Source of the DNA: Candidatus Aminicenantota bacterium
Lineage (GTDB): Bacteria; Acidobacteriota; Aminicenantia; Aminicenantales; Aminicenantaceae
Direction: 5' to 3'
NCBI GenBank assembly: GCA_030671065.1
Contig: DAOVAM010000003.1
Coordinates: 1 to 38,087 of the forward strand
DNA length: 38,087 bases
Numbering within the stretch: the stretch's first letter is position 1; each line of letters opens with the position of its first letter. This document shows, piece after piece, positions 29,069 to 38,087 of this stretch. The notes beneath the pieces were generated by a model that did no database searches, had not been told where the DNA came from, and was given only the letters and a program-made list of their open reading frames with translations. The position numbers were made by a program, and so were the translations under genes.

Positions 29069-29980
29069 TTAGGAAAGATTCTCCAGAAACTCTTCCAAAT
29101 CCCTGGGTAAAGGAGAGGAGAATTCAACTCGCTCTTCAGTCTCTGGATGCACAAAAGACAGGTAAAAAGCATGGAGGAAGAGACGGGCAATATGGATTTT
29201 TGTTTTTCGACGCCCATACCGAGAATCCCCCACGAGTGGATGGCCTGCCGCAGCCAGATGAACTCTTATCTGATGAGTCCTTCCTGTCACAGGCTTTATT
29301 TCAAGGAGAGTGAATTCTTGATACTCTTTCTGAACAGAGAACAGAGTCAGAGCATCTCTTGGTTTTTTTGTGCTGATCGAAATCCTCTCACCGTGTTTCA
29401 CATGCCGTCCGAGTGCCCAGGTGAATTCTCCTTTTTTCTCGGGCATTCTCCCCCACACGAGTCCGTGATAGAGCTTCTCAACCTCTCTTTTTTTGAATTG
29501 ATTTTGTAAACTTGAGGCGACATTCCTATTTCTGGCGATGACCATCAGTCCCGATGTTTCTTTATCCAATCGATGAACAATCCCGGATCTGTCTTCCGGG
29601 CCAACATCTTTGATATCGGGAAAATGGAAAAGTAGTCCATTGACCAGGGTGTGCGTCCTGTTTCCTGCCCCAGGATGAACGACCATTCCAAAGGGCTTGT
29701 TAACGATAAGGATATGAGGGTCATCATAAATTATATCTATAGGGATATCTTCCGGCTGAATTTTGACTGGTTCTATCAACTCATAATCAATATCCACTCT
29801 CTCTCCATCTTTCAGTTTATAGTTTGATTTTCTAACTACTCCGCTGACACTCACTCTTTTTGCATTGATGATTTTTTGAATCTGCGAACGTGTCAATTCA
29901 CTGATCTTTCCAGATAAGAAAACATCCAGCCTCTGATTCAAACCAGATAAAGGTGTTACGAGGAATTCTCTTTTAAGCAC
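29069..29980 (-). CDS. rluD: RluD-family 23S rRNA pseudouridine synthase with S4 domain
   Basis: N-terminal S4 domain; GIVHRLDKETSGLMVIARN; KPVTGRTHQIRVHLAAAGHPLVGDSRYG. Confidence 0.92.
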   Translation of the reverse strand: MLKREFLVTPLSGLNQRLDVFLSGKISELTRSQIQKIINAKRVSVSGVVRKSNYKLKDGERVDIDYELIEPVKIQPEDIPIDIIYDDPHILIVNKPFGMVVHPGAGNRTHTLVNGLLFHFPDIKDVGPEDRSGIVHRLDKETSGLMVIARNRNVASSLQNQFKKREVEKLYHGLVWGRMPEKKGEFTWALGRHVKHGERISISTKKPRDALTLFSVQKEYQEFTLLEIKPVTGRTHQIRVHLAAAGHPLVGDSRYGRRKTKIHIARLFLHAFYLSFVHPETEERVEFSSPLPRDLEEFLENLS

Positions 29981-30770
29981 TTTTTCTTTTTCTCAAAATG
30001 AGAAACAGAGTCACTCCGAGGATCAGGCTCACGATACTGAAAAACTGAGGAAAAGAAAGGCTAAGAAAGGGGGAAGGATTGCGGATTAGAAAAGTTTTAG
30101 CAGGATGGTCTCCACGAAAATACTCAACAAAAAAACGAATTATGGAATAATTGATGATATAGAAAGAAAAAACCTGGCCATCAAATTTCTTCTTTTTCAG
30201 GATAAAAAACAGTACGAAAAAGTTCAGGAAATTCAAGGCCGCCTCGTAGAGCTGTGTGGGATGAAGAGGCGTATGCAGTGTGATACCAGTGAGATTACGG
30301 GCATATTCGTTCTTAAAAGTCACGGCCCAGGGAAGAGAACACTCACTCCCAAAACAGCATCCTGCACTGAAACAACCGATGCGACCAAAACCATGGCCTA
30401 GCGCTAATGCAGTCCCCACGATGTCCGCGGCTTTCCAGGTCGGAATCCTATTCTTCCGAAAATACCAGAGTGCAAAAATGATTCCAAAGGCAAGGCCTCC
30501 CTGGAAAACTCCGCCTGATCGTGCCAGGCTGAACAGCTCTGCTGGTCGCTGCATATAATAAGAGAAATCTCCAATGAACAGAATTAATTTGGCTCCGACT
30601 AAAGAAATGATAATTGTATAGAAAGCCATATCGAGCATCTTTGGAGCTTGAAGTCCGTGTTTTTTGGACTGGACATAAAGAAACCACAACCCTAAAGCCA
30701 CACCCAGCGCAAGCATAAAGCCATACGTATGGATCGTTAATGGTCCTAATTTTAATAGGATGGGAAACAT
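29973..30770 (-). CDS. lgt: Prolipoprotein diacylglyceryl transferase
   Basis: LARSGGVFQGGLAFG, GHGFGRIGCFSAGCCFG, HPTQLYEAALN; 8-nt overlap with rluD. Confidence 0.95.
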   Translation of the reverse strand: MFPILLKLGPLTIHTYGFMLALGVALGLWFLYVQSKKHGLQAPKMLDMAFYTIIISLVGAKLILFIGDFSYYMQRPAELFSLARSGGVFQGGLAFGIIFALWYFRKNRIPTWKAADIVGTALALGHGFGRIGCFSAGCCFGSECSLPWAVTFKNEYARNLTGITLHTPLHPTQLYEAALNFLNFFVLFFILKKKKFDGQVFSFYIINYSIIRFFVEYFRGDHPAKTFLIRNPSPFLSLSFPQFFSIVSLILGVTLFLILRKRKSA

Positions 30771-31246
30771 GTTGACCTTCTTTTGAATAGCAGTATAAAA
30801 ATCAGAAGAAAAGCACCTGAAGTGATGCTGGCATCGGCAATGTTGAATGATGGCCAGTGCCAGTTTTTTATGTAAAAATCCAGAAAATCAATCACATATC
30901 CCCTGAAAACGCGATCGATCAAATTGCCCAAAGCGCCGGCCAGGATGAGGGAGAGTGAAATTTTCATGAATCTATCTGAGATGGGTGTTTTAAAAAAATA
31001 GTAGATAACAAAACCCAGGGCCGCGAGAGAAACCAGGGTGAGGAGAACATACAGAACCTGACTTCCAGATTGTGAAAAGAAGCCAAAGATCACTCCTCGG
31101 TTTCTGATATGAGTAAGATTAAAAAAACCGGGGATTATTCTTTTACTGCTCTGAACTGTTAGGCTCTGGGCTATGAATGCCTTTGTGAGTTGGTCAAAGC
31201 TCAGTAATACAACAATGATTAAATAATAAAACGCTTTTCGATTCAT
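30752..31246 (-). CDS. lspA: Lipoprotein signal peptidase (signal peptidase II)
   Basis: LSFDQLTKAFI, NRGVIFGFF, GALGNLIDRVFRGYVIDFLDFY, FNIADASIT. Start set at MNRKAFYYL (31246). Confidence 0.95.
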   Translation of the reverse strand: MNRKAFYYLIIVVLLSFDQLTKAFIAQSLTVQSSKRIIPGFFNLTHIRNRGVIFGFFSQSGSQVLYVLLTLVSLAALGFVIYYFFKTPISDRFMKISLSLILAGALGNLIDRVFRGYVIDFLDFYIKNWHWPSFNIADASITSGAFLLIFILLFKRRSTCFPSY

Positions 31247-34020
31247 GAATTTAAGTTCTTCACCACTTCTTCGCATCGTTGACAGAAGTGTGGATACTCA
31301 GGATTTTTACCAACATAGGAAGAAAAATTCCAGCATCTCTGACATTTTTCCCAGGAAGCTTTTTTAATTTCCACTTCCAGTTCTTTGCCTGCTCCCGGCT
31401 CCAGTTCCACGGCAGACACGATGAACAGAGAAGGGAGTTCTTTATCATATTTTTTCAATAGCTCTTCTTGTGAAGCGGGGATCTTGATCGTAACGACAGC
31501 CTCAAGAGAATTCCCGATAAGACCTTCCTCGCGCGCTCCCTCAAGCTGTTTGAGGACTTTCTCTCTCACGAGCACCAGGTTCTGCCATTCCTCATACAAT
31601 TCCTCACTCAACCAGGTCTCTTCGAAGGAGGGAAATTGCTCTAAATGGATCGATTCTCCCTTTCCCTTAAAGTCCGGGATAGTGTCCCAGGCTTCTTCAG
31701 TCGTGAATGGTAAAATTGGAGCCATGAGCACGAGTGTGGTCTTGAGAAGGTGAGATAGAGCGGTTTGGGCAGAACGCCGAAGCGGCGATTCTTTACTCGA
31801 ACAGTAAAGCCTGTCCTTGATCACATCCAGATAGAATGCGCTCAAATCAACAGTGAAGAAATTATAGATTGTATGGAACACGATATGATACTCATAGTTC
31901 TTATAAGCATTGAGGATTTTCCTCCCAACTTTAGCCCATCGTTCCAGTATCCATTTATCAAAGAATTCCATCTTCTGGTTCTCTATTCCATCCCTATCCA
32001 GAGAAAAATCATAAATATTACCTAGGATAAATCTCCATGTGTTCCTGAGTTTCCTATAGGCCTCAATAAGCCTTTGAAGGGTTTCTTTTCCGAAGCGTGC
32101 ATCCTCTTTATAATTGAGCATCGCCACCCAGAGCCTCAGGATCTCGGCTCCGTTCTTCGAGATGACCTCATCGGGATCTACGAAATTCCCAAGAGACTTG
32201 GACATCCCTCTCCCCTTCTCATCTAGGACAAATCCATGCGTAATCACGGACTTGTAAGGAGATGCACTTTTTGCTGCAATCCCTACAAACAGCGAACTGT
32301 TGAACCAGCCGCGGTACTGGTCATGCCCTTCCACATAGACATCTGACGGCCATGGAAGATCGCTTCTGTCTCCAAGGACATTGTGGCTTGCCCCTGACTC
32401 AAACCATACATCAAGGATATTGTTCTCTTTATTGAATTTTTGAGACCCACATTGAGAACACTTCATGTCCGAAGGGAGGAGTTCTCTGGGTTCTTTAATG
32501 AACCAGGAGTTTGAACCTTCTTTCGAAAAGATGTCTGCAATTCTCAGGGTGATTTTCTCATCAGCCAAAATGTGGCCGCAATCATGACAGTAAAATGCGG
32601 GAATCGGGACACCCCATGAACGCTGTCTGGAAATACACCAATCGGGGCGGGCGCTCACCATGTTGGCAATCCTCTGTTCTCCCCACGGTGGTATCCAGCG
32701 TACTTTTTTTATCTCTTCCAGCGCCTGTTTTCTTAAATCACTCTTATCCATGGAGATGAACCACTGAGCTGTGGCACGGAAAATCACTGGATTCTTGCAT
32801 CGCCAGCAATGCGGATAGGAATGGACAATCTCGTCCTCCTTCAAAAGGGAGCCATCCTTCTTCATGTCTTGAGTAATCTTTTTATTTGACTCAAAGACAT
32901 TCATACCGCCGTATTTCTCGACCTGGGGGATGAATTTTCCCTCACTGTCCACTGGAGTATAGATTTCTAATCCCGTGGCTATTCCGGTTAAATAATCCTC
33001 ATAGCCATGACCAGGAGCGGTGTGCACACAGCCTGTACCCTGGTCAAGAGTCACATAATCAGCCAGGACGAAAACCGATTCTCTATCGATGAAAGGATGT
33101 CGCGCTTTCAGCCCTTCCATCTCTTTCCCAGGTAAAGTCACAAGCACTTTTATCTCTTTAATATCTAATTCTTCGTTGAGAACAGGTATCAGTCTCTTAG
33201 CAGCTATAAAGACATCTCCATCCGTCTCGAAGGCAGCATATTCATAGTCCGGATGGAAGGCAATGGCAAGGTTGGCCGGAAGAGTCCAGGGAGTCGTGGT
33301 CCAAATCAGGACAGAGACTTTTTTATCTTTTAATACAGGATATTTCTTAGAAAGATCCGAGATCATCGGAAATTTGACATAGATAGATGGAGATTTCCGG
33401 TCTTTGTACTCTATTTCGGCCTCAGCCAGCGCTGTTCTGCAATACGGGCACCAATGGACTGGCCTTTTCCCTTTGTATATGTTTCCAGAAGCAAAAAAAG
33501 CAGCGAGGTAGCGGATAACATTTCCCTCATATTTGGGATTCATGGTTAAATACGGTTTGTCCCATTCGCCGAATACACCCAGTCTTTTGAACTGATTCCT
33601 CTGGATATCGACGTATTTCAGCGCGTACTTTTTGCACTCTTCCCGAATCTGTATAATTGAAAGCTCTCTTTTCTTTTCTCCAAGAAGTTTGTCGACCTTA
33701 ATTTCAATCGGAAGACCATGACAATCCCAACCTGGTAAATAGGGGGACCTGTACCCCTGCATGGTTTTCGTCTTGACAATAAAATCCTTTAAAATCTTGT
33801 TTAAGGCTGTTCCGAGATGAATGCCTCCATTGGCATAAGGAGGGCCATCATGTAGGACAAATGAGGGACTCTTCTCCCTCTTTTTCTGGATCCTCTGGTA
33901 AAGATTCATTTCCTCCCACTTCTTAATGAGTTCAGGTTCCTTTTGGGATAATTTAGCCTTCATGGAAAATGATGTCTGAGGAAGGTTCAAGCTCTCTTTA
34001 ATTTTCTCTCCGTCCGCCAT
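31243..34020 (-). CDS. ileS: Isoleucyl-tRNA synthetase
   Basis: HDGPPYANGGIHLGTALNKILKD (HIGH), KGRGMSKSLGNFVDP (KMSKS), C-terminal zinc finger CQRCWNFSSYVGKNPEYPHFCQRC. Confidence 0.98.
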   Translation of the reverse strand: MADGEKIKESLNLPQTSFSMKAKLSQKEPELIKKWEEMNLYQRIQKKREKSPSFVLHDGPPYANGGIHLGTALNKILKDFIVKTKTMQGYRSPYLPGWDCHGLPIEIKVDKLLGEKKRELSIIQIREECKKYALKYVDIQRNQFKRLGVFGEWDKPYLTMNPKYEGNVIRYLAAFFASGNIYKGKRPVHWCPYCRTALAEAEIEYKDRKSPSIYVKFPMISDLSKKYPVLKDKKVSVLIWTTTPWTLPANLAIAFHPDYEYAAFETDGDVFIAAKRLIPVLNEELDIKEIKVLVTLPGKEMEGLKARHPFIDRESVFVLADYVTLDQGTGCVHTAPGHGYEDYLTGIATGLEIYTPVDSEGKFIPQVEKYGGMNVFESNKKITQDMKKDGSLLKEDEIVHSYPHCWRCKNPVIFRATAQWFISMDKSDLRKQALEEIKKVRWIPPWGEQRIANMVSARPDWCISRQRSWGVPIPAFYCHDCGHILADEKITLRIADIFSKEGSNSWFIKEPRELLPSDMKCSQCGSQKFNKENNILDVWFESGASHNVLGDRSDLPWPSDVYVEGHDQYRGWFNSSLFVGIAAKSASPYKSVITHGFVLDEKGRGMSKSLGNFVDPDEVISKNGAEILRLWVAMLNYKEDARFGKETLQRLIEAYRKLRNTWRFILGNIYDFSLDRDGIENQKMEFFDKWILERWAKVGRKILNAYKNYEYHIVFHTIYNFFTVDLSAFYLDVIKDRLYCSSKESPLRRSAQTALSHLLKTTLVLMAPILPFTTEEAWDTIPDFKGKGESIHLEQFPSFEETWLSEELYEEWQNLVLVREKVLKQLEGAREEGLIGNSLEAVVTIKIPASQEELLKKYDKELPSLFIVSAVELEPGAGKELEVEIKKASWEKCQRCWNFSSYVGKNPEYPHFCQRCEEVVKNLNS

Positions 34021-34253
34021 GTTGTTCTCCAGTTCGTTCCTTATTTCATTATTATAGAATAAGTTATTTTACTTCTCCACAATAAAAAGTCAACGATGCA
34101 CGCCTAAAGAATTGGCTTATCCAAAGAGCATAACGTAGAAAAAAGGAATCTCTGAAAATGGAGCTGAAAATGAATTCCGAATCTCAATATTTCGTACAGA
34201 TCTTTAGAAAAACATCGAAAACAGTGTCATTCAACGAGCCTCGGAAGTTTGTT

Positions 34254-35825
34254 TTATTCCTTTAAAAAATGGGCGCCTAAACTGTTGGGATTGCCAAGGG
34301 CTGCATAGGTGATCAGCAGGGCCACTTGAATTCCATGCTTGAGTCCCACAACCTTTTCATCCATTTTAGCCTCTTTATAGAACTTTTCGATCCTGTGGCG
34401 AAGATAATCTAGGTCTGCTTTCGCCCTCTCCAGCCGTTTCTTTGTGCGAATGATCCCTGCATAATTCCACAGAGTTGACCGGATAGAAATCCAATCCTGG
34501 TTGATCAAGGCTGGATCAACCTCTTCTTCTTTATAAGGATAATACCAGTCATGGATTGAAGCTGGATCCTGGAGTGCAGGCTCAAAATGTGAAGCGATGT
34601 GCTTGGATACTCTCCTTCCCCAGACTAATCCTTCCAGCAGAGACGTGGACGCAAGGCGGTTTGCCCCGTGAACGCCGCTGCACGAGACTTCTCCTACAGC
34701 ACAGAGCCGTTTCAGCGAACTCTTTCCCCATTCATCAACCAGAATCCCTCCACAACAGTAATGAGCCGCAGGAACCACCGGGATGGGCTCTTTTGTGATG
34801 TCAAACCCATAACTCAAACACGTTTTATGGATGTTGGGAAACCTCTTTTTGATATCAAATTTCGCATAGGAGACTAAATCCAAATAGACGTAGCTGGAAT
34901 TACTGTTCGTCATTTCCTCATAAATCGCTCTGGTCACTTCATCTCTCGGAGCCAAATCCCTTTTTTTGTTATAATTTTCCATAAAAGTCAGGCCTTCTTT
35001 TGTTATCAAGCGGCCTCCCTCTCCTCGCACAGTCTCAGAAATCAAAAAACCATCTGCGTCGCGGTGAAAGAGAGAGGTGGGATGAAACTGGATATATTCC
35101 ATGTTGACAATCCTGGCTCCAGCTCTGTAGGCCATGGCATAGCCATCCCCTATGGCTCCCATTGGATTTGATGTGTAGGAATACACCGCACCACAGCCTC
35201 CTGTGGCCAAGATGGTATAAGGAGCAATAATTGTTCTCACTCTCTTGGTTTGGTTATCCAGAACATAAGCTCCCATGCATTTTGGTTCAGTGTAGAACGA
35301 TTTTGGATTTTTTGAATGATGAGGTACGGTCAATAAATCCACTGCCGTATGGGCAGCCAAAATCCTCACGTTGGAAAACTTCTTTAAGGCCTGAATAAAC
35401 CTCTCCTCTATCGTTTTTCCAGTTGTATCCTTAGTATGAAGAATACGTCTCCGGGAATGTCCCGCTTCCTGTGCGTAATCCAATGAATCCGAAGAACTTC
35501 TCGAAAAAGGGATACCGAGTTCCTTGATCAAGACTTCGTCAACCGTCTTCTTCCCTTCCCGCGCCAAAATCTCAACCGCTTTGGGGCTATTGATATTATC
35601 ACCGGCTTCGAGGATGTCCTCTTTGAGGAGTTCAGGGTAGTCGTCTTTTCCCAATGATACGATTCCGCCCTGAGCATAAAAAGTGTTCGACTCCTCAAGC
35701 TTTGAACTTTTGGAGAGGACAATCACCTTCAAACCACTTTTTGCTGCCTCCAACGCTGCGCTGGCTCCAGCAATCCCACAGCCTATTATTAAGATGTCTG
35801 TGAATAGTCTTTTTTCTTTAGACAT
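34254..35825 (-). CDS. nadB: L-aspartate oxidase
   Basis: DILIIGCGIAGASAALEAAKSGLKVIVLSKS; FYAQGGIVSLG; QFHPTSLFHRDADGFLISETVRGEGGRLI; GEVSCSGVHGANRLASTSLLEGLVWG. The track start at 35840 overlaps nadC by 4 nt and is an alternative. Confidence 0.96.
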   Translation of the reverse strand: MSKEKRLFTDILIIGCGIAGASAALEAAKSGLKVIVLSKSSKLEESNTFYAQGGIVSLGKDDYPELLKEDILEAGDNINSPKAVEILAREGKKTVDEVLIKELGIPFSRSSSDSLDYAQEAGHSRRRILHTKDTTGKTIEERFIQALKKFSNVRILAAHTAVDLLTVPHHSKNPKSFYTEPKCMGAYVLDNQTKRVRTIIAPYTILATGGCGAVYSYTSNPMGAIGDGYAMAYRAGARIVNMEYIQFHPTSLFHRDADGFLISETVRGEGGRLITKEGLTFMENYNKKRDLAPRDEVTRAIYEEMTNSNSSYVYLDLVSYAKFDIKKRFPNIHKTCLSYGFDITKEPIPVVPAAHYCCGGILVDEWGKSSLKRLCAVGEVSCSGVHGANRLASTSLLEGLVWGRRVSKHIASHFEPALQDPASIHDWYYPYKEEEVDPALINQDWISIRSTLWNYAGIIRTKKRLERAKADLDYLRHRIEKFYKEAKMDEKVVGLKHGIQVALLITYAALGNPNSLGAHFLKE

Positions 35826-35836
35826 TCCTGTTCGCC

Positions 35837-36664
35837 TCAAAATTCAATACTGATATCCACTGATTTATAGGAATGAGTCAAACTTCCGACTGAGATAAAA
35901 TCCACCCCAAGCGCAGCAACCTCTCTGATTGTTCTCAAGGTGACCTTCCCTGAAACCTCTAATGGCACCTTTCCCTTCACCCAATCGACCACTTCTTTCA
36001 TTTTTTTTATCGGCATATTGTCGAGCATGATCATGTCCGCCCCGCTGCGAACAGCTTCCTGGACTTCATCTAGGCTGGTGGTTTCCACTTCCACTTTGAC
36101 TCCAGGCTTAATCTTACTTTTTGCTTTTTTCACGGCTCCGGAAATGCTCCCCACTATATTCAGATGATTGTCTTTTATCAGAACCATCTCGGAGAGATTG
36201 TGGCGGTGATTCACTCCTCCCCCCGTTTTCACCGAATACTTTTCCAGGCTTCTCAAACCCGGAGTTGTTTTCCGTGTATCCAGTATTTTTGTCTTTGTTC
36301 CTCTCAAAGCATGGACATACTTCCTTGTCGTGGTTGCGATACCAGACATTCTCTGGAGAAAGTTCAAAGCTGTCCTCTCACCCTTCAGGAGTGAAACAGA
36401 AGGGCCTTGAATCGTGGCCAGTGTCTCGCCTTTTTTGAATTTTTGTCCGTCATTCATTTTTTTCCTGAAATCAACAGAGGAATCAATTTTCTCGAATACT
36501 CTTCGGGCAATCTCAATTCCTGCAAGAATGCCCTCCTCCTTGGCTAAAATGACGGCTTTGGATTCAGAATCAGGAGAGATAATACTTTCGGAAGTGATGT
36601 CTCCGCGAGGCATATCTTCTTCTAAAGCAGCCTCAATGATCGAGTCTAAAGCATCTCCATTCAT
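35837..36664 (-). CDS. nadC: Nicotinate-nucleotide diphosphorylase (carboxylating) / quinolinate phosphoribosyltransferase
   Basis: ALEEDMPRGDITSE; ILDTRKTTPGLRSLEKYSVKTGGGVNHRHNLSEMVLIKDNH; MIMLDNM. Confidence 0.97.
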   Translation of the reverse strand: MNGDALDSIIEAALEEDMPRGDITSESIISPDSESKAVILAKEEGILAGIEIARRVFEKIDSSVDFRKKMNDGQKFKKGETLATIQGPSVSLLKGERTALNFLQRMSGIATTTRKYVHALRGTKTKILDTRKTTPGLRSLEKYSVKTGGGVNHRHNLSEMVLIKDNHLNIVGSISGAVKKAKSKIKPGVKVEVETTSLDEVQEAVRSGADMIMLDNMPIKKMKEVVDWVKGKVPLEVSGKVTLRTIREVAALGVDFISVGSLTHSYKSVDISIEF

Positions 36665-37077
36665 GTAAAAAGATTATAGTTTTTTCCTGTTTGTCAGTCA
36701 ATAAGTGCCCCTTCTCTGAAAAATTAATTTTAAATCCGATAAAAAGAAATCGAATGGTAAAGGTGAAGATTCAGGAGTGAAGCCGCTTCAAAAAAACTTG
36801 ATTCTGAAAAGAGTAAAAAATGAATCCGAGTTGATTTTCCTCGCCGGGGAATACCAATAGACTCCGAACTCTCAGCATTCGTTTCTCTATCCTGGAAAAG
36901 AATCGGATTCCACAGCAACTTTTGATTTGCCATCCTTGACTCTATTTATTAAAATATCTAAGCTTTTTAAAAATGTTATTTATTTCATAGTATTCATTTC
37001 AATCTAGATAAATCTAATAAAAGGATACCTGTCCTCGATGAAAATAAGCAGTTTCTTTAAGGAAAGGATGAGCAAAA

Positions 37078-38087
37078 ATGCAAAAAAAGACAACTAAAGC
37101 CTCTGATTTAAGAAAAGCAGAGTATATTAAGAATCTCTTGAAAAAAGAGGCCAACGACCTGAAATTATGTGTTCTGGGAGCGGGACACGGTGGATTAGCC
37201 ATGGCAGGGCACCTCGCCATAAAAGGATTTCAGGTCAACCTGTATAATCGAGGAAGAGAGAGAATCCGCACAGTCATCCAAAGAAAAGGGATCAAAATCG
37301 AAGGTGAAGTCAAAGGCTTCGGGAAAATTGAGCTCGCTTCAACAAACATAAAAGAATGTATCAAGAACGTGGATATCCTCATGGTCGTTGTTCCAGCCAA
37401 TGCTCACCGTTTCATAGCTCAAACATGTGCCCCTTATCTCAAAGAACACCACATTGTCATTCTCAATCCTGGACGAACAGGAGGAGCGCTGGAATTCTTC
37501 AACACACTCAAGCAGCATGGAGTGAAGCGCTATCCTTTCATCGCAGAGGCACAAACATTCATATATGCTGCAAGAGCCCTTGGGCCGGCCCATGCCAGGA
37601 TATTTTCCATCAAAAATTCTGTTCCCCTGGCTACCCTTCCTGCGTACTGGATTCCCGGCGTATTAAAAGTGATTAATAGAGCTTATCCCCAGTTTATCCC
37701 TGGAGACAACATCTTCAAGACAAGCTTTGAGAACATCGGAGCTGTATTCCATCCAGCTCTCACAATTCTGAATGCAGCCTGGATCGAAGAGACTCACGGA
37801 GATTTTGAGTACTACATTCAAGGAGCCAGTCAATCCGTTGCCTTGATTCTGGAAAAACTGGATAAGGAACGCTTGGAAATCGCTGCAGCTCTGGGCATAA
37901 AAGTCATGAGCGCCAAAGCTTGGCTTTATACCGCATACAGCGCAACAGGAAAAAATCTTCGTGAGGCCATTAACGATAACCCTGGATATCTCGGGATCAA
38001 TGCTCCGGATAGGCTTCATCACCGGTATGTGGATGAAGACGTGCCAATGAGTCTTGTCCCGCTTGCATCTCTCGGCGAGATGCTGAA
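37078..38087 (+). CDS. NAD/NADP octopine/nopaline (opine) dehydrogenase-family protein; 3' end truncated by window edge
   Basis: Hand translation: MQKKTTKASDLRKAEYIKNLLKKEANDLKLCVLGAGHGGLAMAGHLAIKGFQVNLYNRGRERI..., frame open to the end; Rossmann GAGHGGLAMAGHLA; later NIGAVFHPALTILNAAWIEETHGDFEYYIQGAS as in the opine dehydrogenase C-terminal domain. Not in ORF track. Confidence 0.85.
   Translation, partial: MQKKTTKASDLRKAEYIKNLLKKEANDLKLCVLGAGHGGLAMAGHLAIKGFQVNLYNRGRERIRTVIQRKGIKIEGEVKGFGKIELASTNIKECIKNVDILMVVVPANAHRFIAQTCAPYLKEHHIVILNPGRTGGALEFFNTLKQHGVKRYPFIAEAQTFIYAARALGPAHARIFSIKNSVPLATLPAYWIPGVLKVINRAYPQFIPGDNIFKTSFENIGAVFHPALTILNAAWIEETHGDFEYYIQGASQSVALILEKLDKERLEIAAALGIKVMSAKAWLYTAYSATGKNLREAINDNPGYLGINAPDRLHHRYVDEDVPMSLVPLASLGEML

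Noticed and set aside
37068-37097. Nine-codon ORF MSKNAKKDN overlapping the opine dehydrogenase-like start
   Set aside because: Probably incidental; the AAAGGATG sequence is better read as the ribosome-binding site for ATG 37078.
1-38087. CRISPR arrays, tRNA/rRNA genes, prophage, toxin-antitoxin or defence modules
   Set aside because: No regular spaced repeats, no recognisable RNA gene and no such protein families were seen in the reading; tRNAscan, Infernal and DefenseFinder would be needed for a formal negative.

Overview
The window is almost entirely ordinary bacterial chromosome: about 30 confidently recognisable CDSs, mostly housekeeping. In order it holds: a radical SAM/B12-binding protein (cut by the left edge, minus strand); a cell-shape operon mreB-mreC-mreD-mrdA-rodA (minus); an OPT-family transporter, a PqqD-like protein, def and fmt (plus); an M23 peptidase, a split methylmalonyl-CoA mutase, a free-standing EF-Tu-domain-II-like protein, an SDR reductase and aconitase B (minus); a divergent TCA run of isocitrate dehydrogenase, malate dehydrogenase, fumarase beta subunit, sucC and sucD (plus), followed by an M15 peptidase; ChaN-PDZ, an EF-G paralogue, rluD, lgt, lspA, ileS, nadB and nadC (minus); and an opine-dehydrogenase-like gene cut by the right edge (plus). 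I saw no rRNA, tRNA, CRISPR array, prophage or intact transposase. The two edge-truncated genes are missing from the supplied ORF track and were read by hand. The least explained structures are a ~235-bp imperfect inverted-repeat element between the PqqD-like gene and def, a nested GGTGA/TCACC hairpin upstream of the mutase, and a promoter-overlapping palindrome upstream of mdh. I found no convincing new defence or biosynthetic system. Taxonomic origin cannot be fixed without a search; the gene content suggests an uncultured Acidobacteriota- or Aminicenantes-like lineage, which is inference only.
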